From positions 4,462,603 through 4,526,602 of the forward strand of contig NZ_CP059735.1 of NCBI RefSeq assembly GCF_000948975.2: DNA of 64,000 nucleotides, in the 5' to 3' direction. Source of the stretch: Thalassomonas actiniarum (GTDB taxonomy: Bacteria > Pseudomonadota > Gammaproteobacteria > Enterobacterales > Alteromonadaceae). Below, one piece after another: positions 18,238 to 27,099 of this stretch (its first letter is position 1; every line of letters begins with the position of its first letter). The notes below the pieces were generated by a model. The model was not told the origin of the DNA. It saw only the letters and a program-made list of their open reading frames with translations, and did not search any database. A program made the translations under genes and the position numbers.

Positions 18238-19497
18238 ATGCTATATCAATTACACCAGGCCTATACCCAAACAGTTGCCCCGATTAATGCTTATATGCAG
18301 CATATGCGCAATTTTTGTACCCAGCCCTGGTCCCCGCTAAGTTATACCATGACAGGCAAAACCATCGCCGCCGCCGCTGAAGTGGTGGAACGGATCACCG
18401 AGAATTATCATAAGCCGGAGTTCGGCATTAAATATGCCAGTATCGGCGGCAATAAAATCGCGGTAACAGAAGAAATTGTTGTTGAGAAACCCTTTTGCAA
18501 ATTGCGCCACTTCAAACGCAATGCCACCTTTGACCAGCCCAAACTGCTGGTAGTCGCCCCTTTATCCGGCCACCATGCCACCTTGCTCAGGGGCACGGTT
18601 GAACACCTTATTTCCGATCATGAGGTCTATATTACCGACTGGGAAAATGTCCGGGATGTGCCTGTCAGCCATGGCGGCTTTTCCCTGGACGATTACATTA
18701 GTTACCTGATTGATTTTTGCGAATTTTTATCAGACGTTCACATCGTGGCTATCTGCCAGGCAACCGTGCCCACCATAGTGGCCGCCACGGTAATGGCCGA
18801 AAGAAAGGTCGATTTCCAGCCCAAATCCATGACCTTGCTCGGCGGCCCGATAGATACCCGGATCAGCCCGACGGATGTCAATGATTATGCCATCTCCAAA
18901 GAGCTGCAATGGTTTGAAGAAAATGTCATTTGTACCGTACCCGAGACATACACCGGCGTCGGACAAAAGGTGTACCCGGGCTTTATCCAGCTCACCGGCT
19001 TTTTAAGCATGAATTACAACAGCCATGTCCATAAGCATTTCACCTTTTTCGGGGATCTGATCAAAGGGGATGGCGACAGCGCCGAAAACCACAGAAAATT
19101 TTATAATGAATACCTGGCGGTCATGGATATGCCCGCCGACTATTATCTCGACACCATACGCCGGGTCTTTATCGAGCATCAACTGCCCCAGGGAAAAATG
19201 GAATACCAGGGAAAAGTCATTGATTGCTCCAAGGTTGACCAGGTCGCCCTGCTGACCATAGAAGGTGAAAACGATGATATCACCGGGGTGGGACAGACCG
19301 AGGCCGCACACCGTATCTTAACCGGCATTCCCGAAGACATGAAGTTTCATTATGTACAAGAAGATGTCGGCCACTATGGCGTGTTCAACGGCCGCAGGTT
19401 CCGCCAGGAAATAGGGCCGCTGATCAGGCGCTTTATCACCACCTATAATCAACCCAGGGATAAGGCTCAAGAACAAAGCATGGAGCAGGCCCTGTAA
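18238..19497 (+). CDS. phaZ: Intracellular polyhydroxyalkanoate depolymerase
   Basis: A 419-residue alpha/beta-hydrolase that mobilises stored PHA. The N-terminus (YQLHQAYTQTVAPI, later FCTQPWSPLSYT) is typical of the intracellular depolymerase family. The nucleophile is a cysteine, C173 in AICQATVPTIVA, as in Cupriavidus PhaZ1. The acid lies in the EGENDDITGVGQT segment and the His in VQEDVGHYGVFNGRRF. There is no signal peptide, which fits action on native granules. AAGGTG precedes ATG 18238. It is convergent with phaC. Confidence 0.92.
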   Translation: MLYQLHQAYTQTVAPINAYMQHMRNFCTQPWSPLSYTMTGKTIAAAAEVVERITENYHKPEFGIKYASIGGNKIAVTEEIVVEKPFCKLRHFKRNATFDQPKLLVVAPLSGHHATLLRGTVEHLISDHEVYITDWENVRDVPVSHGGFSLDDYISYLIDFCEFLSDVHIVAICQATVPTIVAATVMAERKVDFQPKSMTLLGGPIDTRISPTDVNDYAISKELQWFEENVICTVPETYTGVGQKVYPGFIQLTGFLSMNYNSHVHKHFTFFGDLIKGDGDSAENHRKFYNEYLAVMDMPADYYLDTIRRVFIEHQLPQGKMEYQGKVIDCSKVDQVALLTIEGENDDITGVGQTEAAHRILTGIPEDMKFHYVQEDVGHYGVFNGRRFRQEIGPLIRRFITTYNQPRDKAQEQSMEQAL

Positions 19498-19519
19498 ATT
19501 AAAAAGGCTATTTGACAAA

Positions 19520-19563
19520 AAGGACATCAGGGGAAACGGCTCCCCGCTTCTCCCGATGTCCTT
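19520..19563 (-). terminator. Hairpin terminator between phaZ and phaC
   Basis: AAGGACATC at 19520-19528 pairs with GATGTCCTT at 19555-19563. On the minus strand the stem is followed by a T5 run, so it best serves phaC, and possibly phaZ from the other side. Confidence 0.65.
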
Positions 19564-19594
19564 AACGCTTCTGTTAAAGATTTGTCTTTAAAGG

Positions 19595-21349
19595 TTATAC
19601 CGCTTCATTCAACGGCGGATTGTCGATATCTTCCAATTTCACTTTAACATAACGCCCGGGCGCCGCTTCAATCACTGGATATTGCTTAGAGCCAAGCTCA
19701 GGCGCGGCGATTTTCTTGCCGGCACTTTGTTTAATCCAATCACTCCAGTGCGACCACCAGGAGCCTTCTTTCTTCTCTGCTGTCGCCAGCCAGTGCTCTG
19801 CCCCCTGATCAGCATTGCCGTCTACCCAATAATGGCGGCGGTTTTTACTCACGGGATTAATCACCCCGGCAACATGGCCGCTGGCCCCTAAAACAAATTC
19901 CTTATTGCCGCCAAAAAGCTCCATACCTTTATAGGTACTTTGCCATGGCGCAATATGATCCCCTATGGTGGAAAGGAAATAACAAGGGATTTCTATATTG
20001 CCCAGGTTAATATCGCTGCCGCAAATATTGAGGGCATCGGGTTTACTCAGGTTATTTTCCAGGTACATCTGGGTAATATAAAAACGGTACATTTCATAAG
20101 GCAGGTTAGTCGAATCGCCGTTCCAGTATAAAATATCAAACGGCGCCGGTTGCTTGCCTTTAAGATAATTTCTCACGACATAAGACCAGATCAAATCATT
20201 GGCCCTGAGCATATTAAAGGCCACCGCCAGGTTACGGCCGCTGAGTACGCCCTTTTGTTTCGCCTGGGCCAGCAAAGACTCTATTTGCTGGGGATCGATA
20301 AACACCGAAATATCACCCGGCTCTTCAAAGTCCACTAAGGTGGTTAAGAAAGTTGCCGACGCCACCGAATTATCTTTACGCGCCGTTAAGACCGCCTGGG
20401 CACAAGCCAGCAAAGTACCGCCGACACACCAGGACAAGGCATGCAGGGATTTTTGCCCGGTAATTTCTTTCACCCGGTTAATGGCGTTAATCACCCCAAG
20501 TTCAACGTAATCATCCCAACTCAGCGAACCCTGTTCTTTCGTGGGATTAACCCAAGAGATCAAAAAAGTATTTTGCTCCTGTTCAAGGCAATAACGGACA
20601 AAAGAGTTATGCTCTTGCAAATCAAGAATATAATATTTATTGATACAGGGGGGCACAATCAACACCGGCTGCTGGTACACCTTCTGCGTTAACGGTTTGT
20701 AATGAATGAGCTGAAACAGTTCATTTTCATAAACCACCGCCCCTTCGGTGACCGCCAGGTTCTCCCCAAGCACAAAGGCGCTTTCATCCGTCATGCTGAT
20801 GCGGCCTTTATCCATGTCCGAGAGCAGGTTATTCAAGCCATTGACCAGGCTCTGGCCATTGGTTTCAACCGCCTCCTTGATCACATCCGGATTGGTCATG
20901 GCAAAATTATCCGGCGACATGGCATCAATGAATTGCTTGGTATAAAACACCAGCTTTTCCTGCTCTGCGCTATCAAGAGCGGCGCTGGCCGCACTCTCAT
21001 TAAGCAACTTCGAGGTCATCAGATATGACTGCTTAATATACTCAAATACGGGATTATTCTGATACTGCTCCAAAGAGCTGGTCAGCTCTTTGGCCTTCTC
21101 TGCGGCCTGAGCCGGCTGGCCGCCGACTAAGGCGGTCCATAATTTCATGTGTTGCTGCTGATATTGCTCTACCAGGCTTAACCAGGAAGCAGGATCTTTC
21201 AACGCATCCTGGGTGAGTTTGAACCACTGCTGACTAAAATCTTCGATGGCCTGCTTGGTTTCTGTGGAAGAAAAATTTGCCAGCATCTTGCTGGTTTCAT
21301 CGTTTAAATATTGGATAAAATCTTGACCTACTGCCTTACCGCTACCCAT
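19595..21349 (-). CDS. phaC: Class I polyhydroxyalkanoate synthase PhaC
   Basis: A 584-residue cytoplasmic, granule-bound enzyme that polymerises (R)-3-hydroxyacyl-CoA. The lipase-like box SWCVGGT contains the catalytic Cys308; the Asp is in STIGDHIAPW and the His in GASGHVAGVINP. The N-terminal domain (1-190) is helical, as in class I synthases. The PPCINKYYILDLQEHNSFVR region is highly conserved in class I PhaC. GGAG precedes ATG 21349. A terminator separates it from the phasin gene upstream on the same strand, so it has its own promoter. No clear TGC-N3-GCA site occurs in its leader. Confidence 0.95.
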   Translation of the reverse strand: MGSGKAVGQDFIQYLNDETSKMLANFSSTETKQAIEDFSQQWFKLTQDALKDPASWLSLVEQYQQQHMKLWTALVGGQPAQAAEKAKELTSSLEQYQNNPVFEYIKQSYLMTSKLLNESAASAALDSAEQEKLVFYTKQFIDAMSPDNFAMTNPDVIKEAVETNGQSLVNGLNNLLSDMDKGRISMTDESAFVLGENLAVTEGAVVYENELFQLIHYKPLTQKVYQQPVLIVPPCINKYYILDLQEHNSFVRYCLEQEQNTFLISWVNPTKEQGSLSWDDYVELGVINAINRVKEITGQKSLHALSWCVGGTLLACAQAVLTARKDNSVASATFLTTLVDFEEPGDISVFIDPQQIESLLAQAKQKGVLSGRNLAVAFNMLRANDLIWSYVVRNYLKGKQPAPFDILYWNGDSTNLPYEMYRFYITQMYLENNLSKPDALNICGSDINLGNIEIPCYFLSTIGDHIAPWQSTYKGMELFGGNKEFVLGASGHVAGVINPVSKNRRHYWVDGNADQGAEHWLATAEKKEGSWWSHWSDWIKQSAGKKIAAPELGSKQYPVIEAAPGRYVKVKLEDIDNPPLNEAV

Positions 21350-21463
21350 AAAACTACTCCGCTATCTGCCCTGTCAGGCAAAAATCTTGATACAAATAAA
21401 CTCAGCACTAGTCAGTATTGTGTTAACACTGGGATAGCGCAAATTTAAACGGGGTTGCTAGCC

Positions 21464-21489
21464 AAAAGCCCAACATCTGTCGGGCTTTT
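21464..21489 (-). terminator. Terminator of the PhaF-like phasin gene
   Basis: AAAAGCCC at 21464-21471 pairs with GGGCTTTT at 21482-21489 around a ten-base loop. It lies 18 bases past the phasin stop, upstream of phaC. Confidence 0.75.
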
Positions 21490-21506
21490 ACCGTCAACAA
21501 AGAAAA

Positions 21507-22136
21507 TTATGATTTAGCCGGGGTGGTCGCTGGCTTCAGCGGCGAGCTTGGGGTTGCACCGTTACTCTTATCCACCTGAGGGATCACCAGCTGGGACTGA
21601 GGTTCGGTTTTTGCTGCTGCCACCGGTTTCGCCTTAGCAGCAGGTTTAGCAACGGCTTTTGCCTTGGTTGCTTTAGCAGCAGATTTAGCGCCCGCCTTGG
21701 TGGCTGCACCTTTACCTTTGGCCGGCGCTTTCTTGCTTGCGGTCCGGGGCTTTTTCTCTGCGGCTTTTTTCGGCTTTTTCACCACTAATTCCGCCGGTAC
21801 CGCAACACTGGTTTTTTCCTTATCGCCGGGTTGGGTAAAATTAAATATCGTCGGGTATTCCGCCTGGACTTTATTGATGTTTTCAACAACTTCTCCAGCA
21901 AACTCAGAGAATTGCTGGCTTTGCTTTTGTAAATAACTTTGCTGAAGTTCCCAAAAATCCTTAGTATCATCAAGGGTAGATATTTTCTGTACCTGCTCTA
22001 CCGCATTATTAAAGCTCGCTTCAAGGAACTGGCTTTGACTGGAGATCAAGTCACTGATAAAGGACTGGCCAAGCGAGGCTGCCTGAACCAGAGGAAAAGA
22101 AAAGGGTTGGTTAAATGGTGTCTGGTTATCTTTCAT
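21507..22136 (-). CDS. Phasin with histone-like Lys/Ala/Pro tail (PhaF-like)
   Basis: A 209-residue two-part protein. Residues 1-105 form a phasin domain (SFISDLISSQSQFLEASFNN, then FWELQQSYLQKQSQQFSEFA), expected to bind the granule surface. Residues 120-177 are almost entirely Lys, Ala, Pro and Thr in KPAAKAK-type repeats, like histone H1 tails and the DNA-binding tail of Pseudomonas PhaF, which tethers granules to the nucleoid for segregation. AAGGA precedes ATG 22136. Two candidate PhaR sites lie upstream. The DNA-binding role is inferred from composition. Confidence 0.87.
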   Translation of the reverse strand: MKDNQTPFNQPFSFPLVQAASLGQSFISDLISSQSQFLEASFNNAVEQVQKISTLDDTKDFWELQQSYLQKQSQQFSEFAGEVVENINKVQAEYPTIFNFTQPGDKEKTSVAVPAELVVKKPKKAAEKKPRTASKKAPAKGKGAATKAGAKSAAKATKAKAVAKPAAKAKPVAAAKTEPQSQLVIPQVDKSNGATPSSPLKPATTPAKS

Positions 22137-22218
22137 GATCTATCCTTAAATCAAATTTTATTAGTTTTATTGCTAATATTCTTGCTAACCTTAGCTAAGC
22201 TACATGTACATAACAACA

Positions 22219-22233
22219 TGCTGCGCCGCAACA
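22219..22233. promoter_or_regulatory. Candidate PhaR operator upstream of the PhaF-like phasin
   Basis: TGCTGC-GCC-GCAACA has the same TGC-N3-GCAACA half-sites as the other copies. It lies 83 bases upstream of the phasin start. Confidence 0.55.
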
Positions 22234-22274
22234 CAAGTTAATTTATGTTGAAATTTTCAACATGTCAACCCTTA

Positions 22275-22289
22275 TTGTGCAATGCAACA
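22275..22289. promoter_or_regulatory. Second candidate PhaR operator upstream of the PhaF-like phasin
   Basis: TTGTGC-AAT-GCAACA matches the phasin 1 and phasin 2 copies at both half-sites. The paired arrangement repeats that seen upstream of phasin 1. Confidence 0.55.
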
Positions 22290-22420
22290 TCAAATTTTGG
22301 TATTTACTTTTCAGCCACTTATTCCTTTTAAACCCTGACATCAGTTGCCGGATTAATACGTGAATTTTTAATCACTTGTAATTTATGATAATCCTTTAGT
22401 CAGAGGGGAACAAAGGGGTT

Positions 22421-22450
22421 ATTATCACCTGCAATTATTACAGCCCCTTT
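22421..22450 (+). repeat. Direct repeat copy 1 in the promoter of the cytochrome operon
   Basis: Begins ATTATCACCT and ends CCCCTT. It matches 22522-22551 over about 30 bases, with a few substitutions and one indel. The 101-base spacing in an upstream region suggests duplicated operator or promoter DNA. Confidence 0.5.
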
Positions 22451-22521
22451 GCCCGGAGATGACACAGCAAAAAACTTTTTTCATTATTAACACAAAAGCA
22501 AAACCTTGTTGCGAACTGACT

Positions 22522-22551
22522 ATTATCACCTATAGTTTATTACAACCCCTT
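22522..22551 (+). repeat. Direct repeat copy 2 in the promoter of the cytochrome operon
   Basis: Second copy of the repeat at 22421. It lies 50-79 bases upstream of the cytochrome start codon, where a promoter or activator site would be expected. Confidence 0.5.
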
Positions 22552-22600
22552 GGCGGGGAACAAAAAATAATATAATTCAGTTCAAATAAGGAAATTATTT

Positions 22601-25099
22601 ATGAAAAGGTTTTTAGCCCGTTCAACCTTTTTCGTGGTCTTTCTCCTCGTTATTCAGGGATGCAGTGAGACTCCTTGTGGCAAGGGAATCGGAAAAACCT
22701 TAGATGAAGCTAAATGCGTAGGACGGGAAGCAGACTCCCTGCCCGGCGCCGATGAAGATTATTATGCCGATATGGATTACGGCGTCAGTAAAGACCCGGC
22801 ATTGATCCAAAGCCGCCTTGCCCCTTACGTTCCGGGGATCACCAACGGCCAGGCGGTTGACGCCTTTGTCAAGGGACGCAATAACTGGATCGTCTGGACC
22901 GCCGGCAACGACACCCTCTGGGACGAGTTATCCAAGGCCAGCGTCGGCAATCTCGATTTTCTCAAAACCCTTTCTTCCCACCCCAGTTTAACCAAATACA
23001 GCCGGGATAACCGCTGGTCTTATTTCGGCCTGGTCAACGAACCTTGCTTTAAAAAAGCCACCGGCCCCAGGGCGGATCGCTACGGTTTATGGCTGGATGA
23101 AAGAGCCGAAGGCTGCGCCCCGGACCCGTTTGAGAACGAAGAAAAATATCCGGGTATAAAAATAGGCGCCAGAGGCGATAATATGCCGCTTGGTTCCTAC
23201 TACGGCTACGGCAGTGGCGTTATCGGTTTAAGACTCTTCCCCAACCCGGCCTTTGACGCCGAAGCAGAAAAAAACTGGGATCCGGAGCGCTACTATAACG
23301 ACCCCAGTTATTATCTTAATAAAGATCTGGTAAAACCTTACCGCGTCGGCATGTCCTGCGGTTTTTGTCATGTCGGGCCAAATCCGAGTAACCCGCCTGC
23401 CGACCACGAAAACCCCGAGTGGGCCAACCTCAACTCCAACCCGGGAGCACAATATTTCTGGATTGACCGCATCTTTATGTGGGGGGCAGATGCTTCGAAC
23501 TTCGCCTATCAGCTGTTCCATACCTCAAGGCCTGGGGCGCTGGATACCTCCTTTGTTTCCACCGACTATATCAATAACCCCCGTACTATGAACGCCATCT
23601 ATAACCTGGGAGCACGTATGGAACTGGCGGCTAAATTCGGCAAGGAAGAACTCTCAGGCGGCAGCAGCAACAACGCCCAGCTCAATGAATATGTGCCTGC
23701 GGACAGTCCGCTGACCCAGTTTTACCAGGAGCCGAATACCGTCTTCACCCCCAGGGTACTGAAAGACGGGGCGGATTCTGTCGGCGCCTTAGGCGCATTA
23801 AACCGGGTTTATCTCAATATCGGCCTGTTCAGCGACGAATGGCTGCAACACTTTATGCCGCTCGTGGGCGGGAAAGAAATCAGCCCGATCAAAATAGCAG
23901 ATGCCCGGAAAAACTCCTCTTTCTGGAATGCCAACGAGGCGCAAACCCCTGATTTAGCGTTATTCTTTTTAGCCTCTGCCACACCGGACTATCTTAAAGA
24001 TGCCCCCGGCGGCGATGCCTATTTAAACGCCACCGAAGAAGAGATGACCAATGGTAAAAATGTCTTTGCCGATACCTGCGCCCGCTGTCACTCAAGTAAA
24101 TTTCCGGATAAAACCGTCAGCTTCTTCCCGGATCAGGGTTGTAATAACGGCAACTACCTCGCCTGCTGGAGTAAATACTGGGACTGGACCCAGACCGATG
24201 AATTCAAGCACCAGATGCGAAAAATCGTCAAGGCGGAGGATTTCCTCGATAATAACTTCCTCTCTACCGAGATGCGCATCCCGGTGAGCCAGCTCGAAAC
24301 CAATGCCTGCAGCCCGCTGGCCACCAACGCCCTAAAAGACAATATCTGGGATAACTTCTCCTCACAAACCTATAAAAACCTGCCGTCGGTGGGGGCAATC
24401 GAAGTGCAGCACCCCTATAGCGGCGAAGTAAGCAAGTACGAGATGCCCGGCGGCGGCCGCGGTTATACCCGCCCCGCGTCCCTGGTGAGCTTATGGAGTA
24501 CGGCGCCTTTCTTACTCAACAACACTTTAGGCCGTTTCGAATATAGCGGTACGGTTGCCGACAGGATGAAGGCCTTTGACGATGCCATAGAGCAGCTGTT
24601 GTGGCCGGAAAAACGCGACGGCGACTTTACCGTAGTCACCAAGTCCGGATTAAAACATCCGGGTATTATCGACAAAACCACAGAGCAAAGTTATCTGCGG
24701 GTCTCCTCCGGCTACCTGCCGGGATTTTTACAGGCGCTCGAAGGCACTTTGGCAGACCTATTACCCTGGCTGTTTAGCGGCGACGGCATAGAAATCGGCC
24801 CTATCCCCAGCGGCACCCCGGTTTCCATGCTGTCCAATATCGATCTGGAGCAGCGGAAAAAAGTACTGAAACTGCTGCTGAAAATCAAAAAAGACCTCAA
24901 GGCCTTACCGGAAGGCGCCAGCGACGAACAGGCGCGCGCCGTCTTTAAAGATCTGGTCGACCCTTTGATTGATGCCAGCAAGTGCCCCGATTACGTGGTC
25001 AACAGAGGTCATTACTTCGGCACCCAATACGATAAAAACGCGGTTGCCCTCAGTAACAAACAAAAACAAGACTTAATCAAGTTCCTGAAGACATTTTAA
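22601..25099 (+). CDS. Di-haem cytochrome c lipoprotein, RoxA/peroxidase-like
   Basis: An 832-residue protein with a lipoprotein signal (hydrophobic residues 9-20, then QGCS at the modified Cys) and two c-haem motifs, CGFCH at 253-257 and CARCH at 493-497. The later region with GYTRPASLVSLWSTAPFLLN and a following RMKAFDDAIEQLL resembles the second-haem part of RoxA-type rubber oxygenases and di-haem peroxidases, where the usual text is WATAPYLHNGS. It should be anchored in the periplasm or outer membrane. It is the first gene of a five-gene operon, 15 bases before a GMC flavoenzyme, and could be that enzyme's electron acceptor or an oxygenase in its own right. AAGGAAA precedes the ATG. Confidence 0.78.
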   Translation: MKRFLARSTFFVVFLLVIQGCSETPCGKGIGKTLDEAKCVGREADSLPGADEDYYADMDYGVSKDPALIQSRLAPYVPGITNGQAVDAFVKGRNNWIVWTAGNDTLWDELSKASVGNLDFLKTLSSHPSLTKYSRDNRWSYFGLVNEPCFKKATGPRADRYGLWLDERAEGCAPDPFENEEKYPGIKIGARGDNMPLGSYYGYGSGVIGLRLFPNPAFDAEAEKNWDPERYYNDPSYYLNKDLVKPYRVGMSCGFCHVGPNPSNPPADHENPEWANLNSNPGAQYFWIDRIFMWGADASNFAYQLFHTSRPGALDTSFVSTDYINNPRTMNAIYNLGARMELAAKFGKEELSGGSSNNAQLNEYVPADSPLTQFYQEPNTVFTPRVLKDGADSVGALGALNRVYLNIGLFSDEWLQHFMPLVGGKEISPIKIADARKNSSFWNANEAQTPDLALFFLASATPDYLKDAPGGDAYLNATEEEMTNGKNVFADTCARCHSSKFPDKTVSFFPDQGCNNGNYLACWSKYWDWTQTDEFKHQMRKIVKAEDFLDNNFLSTEMRIPVSQLETNACSPLATNALKDNIWDNFSSQTYKNLPSVGAIEVQHPYSGEVSKYEMPGGGRGYTRPASLVSLWSTAPFLLNNTLGRFEYSGTVADRMKAFDDAIEQLLWPEKRDGDFTVVTKSGLKHPGIIDKTTEQSYLRVSSGYLPGFLQALEGTLADLLPWLFSGDGIEIGPIPSGTPVSMLSNIDLEQRKKVLKLLLKIKKDLKALPEGASDEQARAVFKDLVDPLIDASKCPDYVVNRGHYFGTQYDKNAVALSNKQKQDLIKFLKTF

Positions 25100-25114
25100 A
25101 TAAGGACGCTGAAA

Positions 25115-27097
25115 ATGACCGATGAATTCGAATATATCGTCGTGGGCTCAGGGGCCGGCGGCGGCACCCTGGCCGCCCGGCTGGCAGAAAGCGGCAAAAA
25201 GGTATTGGTGCTGGAGTCCGGCAGCGATCCCATGACCTCGTCCGGCTCCGATGCGGTCAAACCGGATGAAGACCGCCTGCCGGATGATTACCAGGTGCCG
25301 GTTTTCCATGCCTTTAGCACGGAAAACAATGCCATGAAATGGGATTATTTCGTGCGCCATTACGGCAATGACGAACAGCAGAAAAAAGATCCCAAATATA
25401 CCGGCGAATTCCAGGGGGAAAAGGTCGACGGCGTGCTGTATCCCAGGGCCGGCTGTCTTGGCGGCTGTACCGCCCATAATGCCATGATAACCGTCTACCC
25501 CCATAACGACGACTGGAATGATATCGCCAAGCTTACCGGCGATGATTCCTGGAATGCCGACAATATGCGCAATTATTTCCAGAAACTGGAAAACTGCCAT
25601 CACAGGCCATTCAAACGTTTTTTAGGTAAAACCTTAGGCATCAACGCCAGCCGTCACGGCTATGACGGCTGGCTGCAAACAGAAAAATCTATCCCGAAAA
25701 GCGCGCTGGGGGATGAAGACCTGGTAAAAACCATAGTCAAATCCGCCAAAGTCGCGTTTGAGGACTTAAAAGAGCCGCTGCAACGTAACTGGTGGCAAAT
25801 ACAGGGCTTGGGAGATCCCAACGACTGGCGTTTGGTGGAAGACAACGCCTTTGGCCTGCGCTATCCGCCGCTGGCAACCCGCAACCACGAAAGAATGGGT
25901 TCGCGCGAGCGTTTGCTCGAAGTCCAGGAGAAATACCCGGATAACCTGCATATCGAGCTCGATGCCCTGGTCACCCGGGTATTGTTCGATGACTATAACC
26001 GCGCCACCGGCGTGGAATACCTCAAGGGGAACCGCTTGTATAAAGCCCATTCCCTGCCCCGCAATGAAAGCTCGGATTTCAGGGTGGTCAACGCCACCAA
26101 AGAAGTGATTTTATCCGGCGGCGCCTTTAACAGCCCGCAATTGTTAATGCTCTCGGGCATTGGCCCGAAAGCCACGCTGGAAGAACACGGCATCAAGGTA
26201 CGCATCCCGCTTGAAGGCGTCGGTAAGAATCTTCAGGACAGGTATGAAGTCGGTGTCGTTAACCGCATGAACTTTGATACCTGGGAAGTGCTTGAAGGGG
26301 CTAAATACGCCAAGGGAGACCCCCAGTACGAGCAATGGGAAAAAGAGCGTAAAGGGGTTTATACCACCAATGGCGCGGTGCTGGCGGTGATCAAAAAATC
26401 CATGCAGGAAAGGCCGCTGCCGGATCTGTTCTGTTTCGCACTGCTGGCGCTGTTTCGCGGTTATTTCCCTACTTATTCCAAAGTGCTGGCAGACAACCTC
26501 AACTATCTCACCTGGGCGGTGCTTAAGGCCCATACCAAAAACACCGGCGGCGAAGTCACGCTTAGATCGGGGGATCCCACGGATACCCCTTATATCAATT
26601 TCCGCTACTTTGAAGAAGGCAATGATACCAAGGGAGAAGATCTCGATTCTGTGGTGGAAGGGATCAAATTTGTCCGCAAGATGACCCAGCCGTTGATTGA
26701 AAAAGGCATTATCGCCGAAGAAGAATTACCCGGGAGCGAGGTACAAACCGACGAACAGCTGAAAAAGTTTGTCCGCGACCATGCCTGGGGACACCATGCC
26801 TCCTGCACCTGCCCGATAGGCACAGACGATGACCCAAAAGCAGTACTCGACAGCGAATTTATCGTGCGCGGCACCCCCAATCTCAGGGTGGTGGACGCCT
26901 CCAGCTTCCATAAAATTCCCGGCTTTTTCATTGTCAGTGCCATTTACATGATAGGAGAAAAGGCCGCCGATGTGATTTTACAACAGGATGCAGCCGGTAT
27001 CAGGCAAGCACCGGCAAAAGTGGCGGGACAAACCGAAAGCAAGGCAACGCCGCCTGAACAAGCAGATGCCGCCCCGGTCAGCGCCGCCAGAGAATAG
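25115..27097 (+). CDS. GMC-family FAD oxidoreductase
   Basis: A 660-residue flavoenzyme. The ADP-binding motif VGSGAGGGTLAARLAESG is at residues 9-26, a GCLGGCTAHNAM segment corresponds to the GMC signature 1 region, GGAFNSPQLLMLSGIG is GMC signature 2, and the C-terminal active-site His lies in WGHHASCTCPIG (His560/561). Family members oxidise alcohols such as sterols, choline, glucose or long-chain alcohols. There is no Sec or Tat signal, so it is cytoplasmic unless carried by a partner, which sits oddly with the exported cytochrome before it. An Ala/Pro-rich tail follows residue 630. Two bases separate it from the patatin gene. Confidence 0.88.
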   Translation: MTDEFEYIVVGSGAGGGTLAARLAESGKKVLVLESGSDPMTSSGSDAVKPDEDRLPDDYQVPVFHAFSTENNAMKWDYFVRHYGNDEQQKKDPKYTGEFQGEKVDGVLYPRAGCLGGCTAHNAMITVYPHNDDWNDIAKLTGDDSWNADNMRNYFQKLENCHHRPFKRFLGKTLGINASRHGYDGWLQTEKSIPKSALGDEDLVKTIVKSAKVAFEDLKEPLQRNWWQIQGLGDPNDWRLVEDNAFGLRYPPLATRNHERMGSRERLLEVQEKYPDNLHIELDALVTRVLFDDYNRATGVEYLKGNRLYKAHSLPRNESSDFRVVNATKEVILSGGAFNSPQLLMLSGIGPKATLEEHGIKVRIPLEGVGKNLQDRYEVGVVNRMNFDTWEVLEGAKYAKGDPQYEQWEKERKGVYTTNGAVLAVIKKSMQERPLPDLFCFALLALFRGYFPTYSKVLADNLNYLTWAVLKAHTKNTGGEVTLRSGDPTDTPYINFRYFEEGNDTKGEDLDSVVEGIKFVRKMTQPLIEKGIIAEEELPGSEVQTDEQLKKFVRDHAWGHHASCTCPIGTDDDPKAVLDSEFIVRGTPNLRVVDASSFHKIPGFFIVSAIYMIGEKAADVILQQDAAGIRQAPAKVAGQTESKATPPEQADAAPVSAARE

Positions 27098-27099
27098 TT

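Larger units (their letters stand above)
22137..22600. other. Divergent intergenic region with PhaR-like sites and a direct repeat
   Basis: 464 bases between the PhaF-like phasin and the di-haem cytochrome operon. The left half carries two PhaR-type palindromes (22219, 22275). The right half carries a 30-base direct repeat (22421, 22522) and a CAAAGGGG/CCCCTTTG inverted repeat (22411-22451). No gene is visible. Confidence 0.55.

Noticed and set aside
21421-21436. GTGTTAACAC palindrome in the phaC leader as another PhaR site
   Set aside because: It lacks the TGC-N3-GCA half-sites found in the six other copies, so I did not count it.
25148-25603. 151-residue ORF opposite the GMC gene start
   Set aside because: Overlaps the FAD motif coding region on the opposite strand; no independent evidence.
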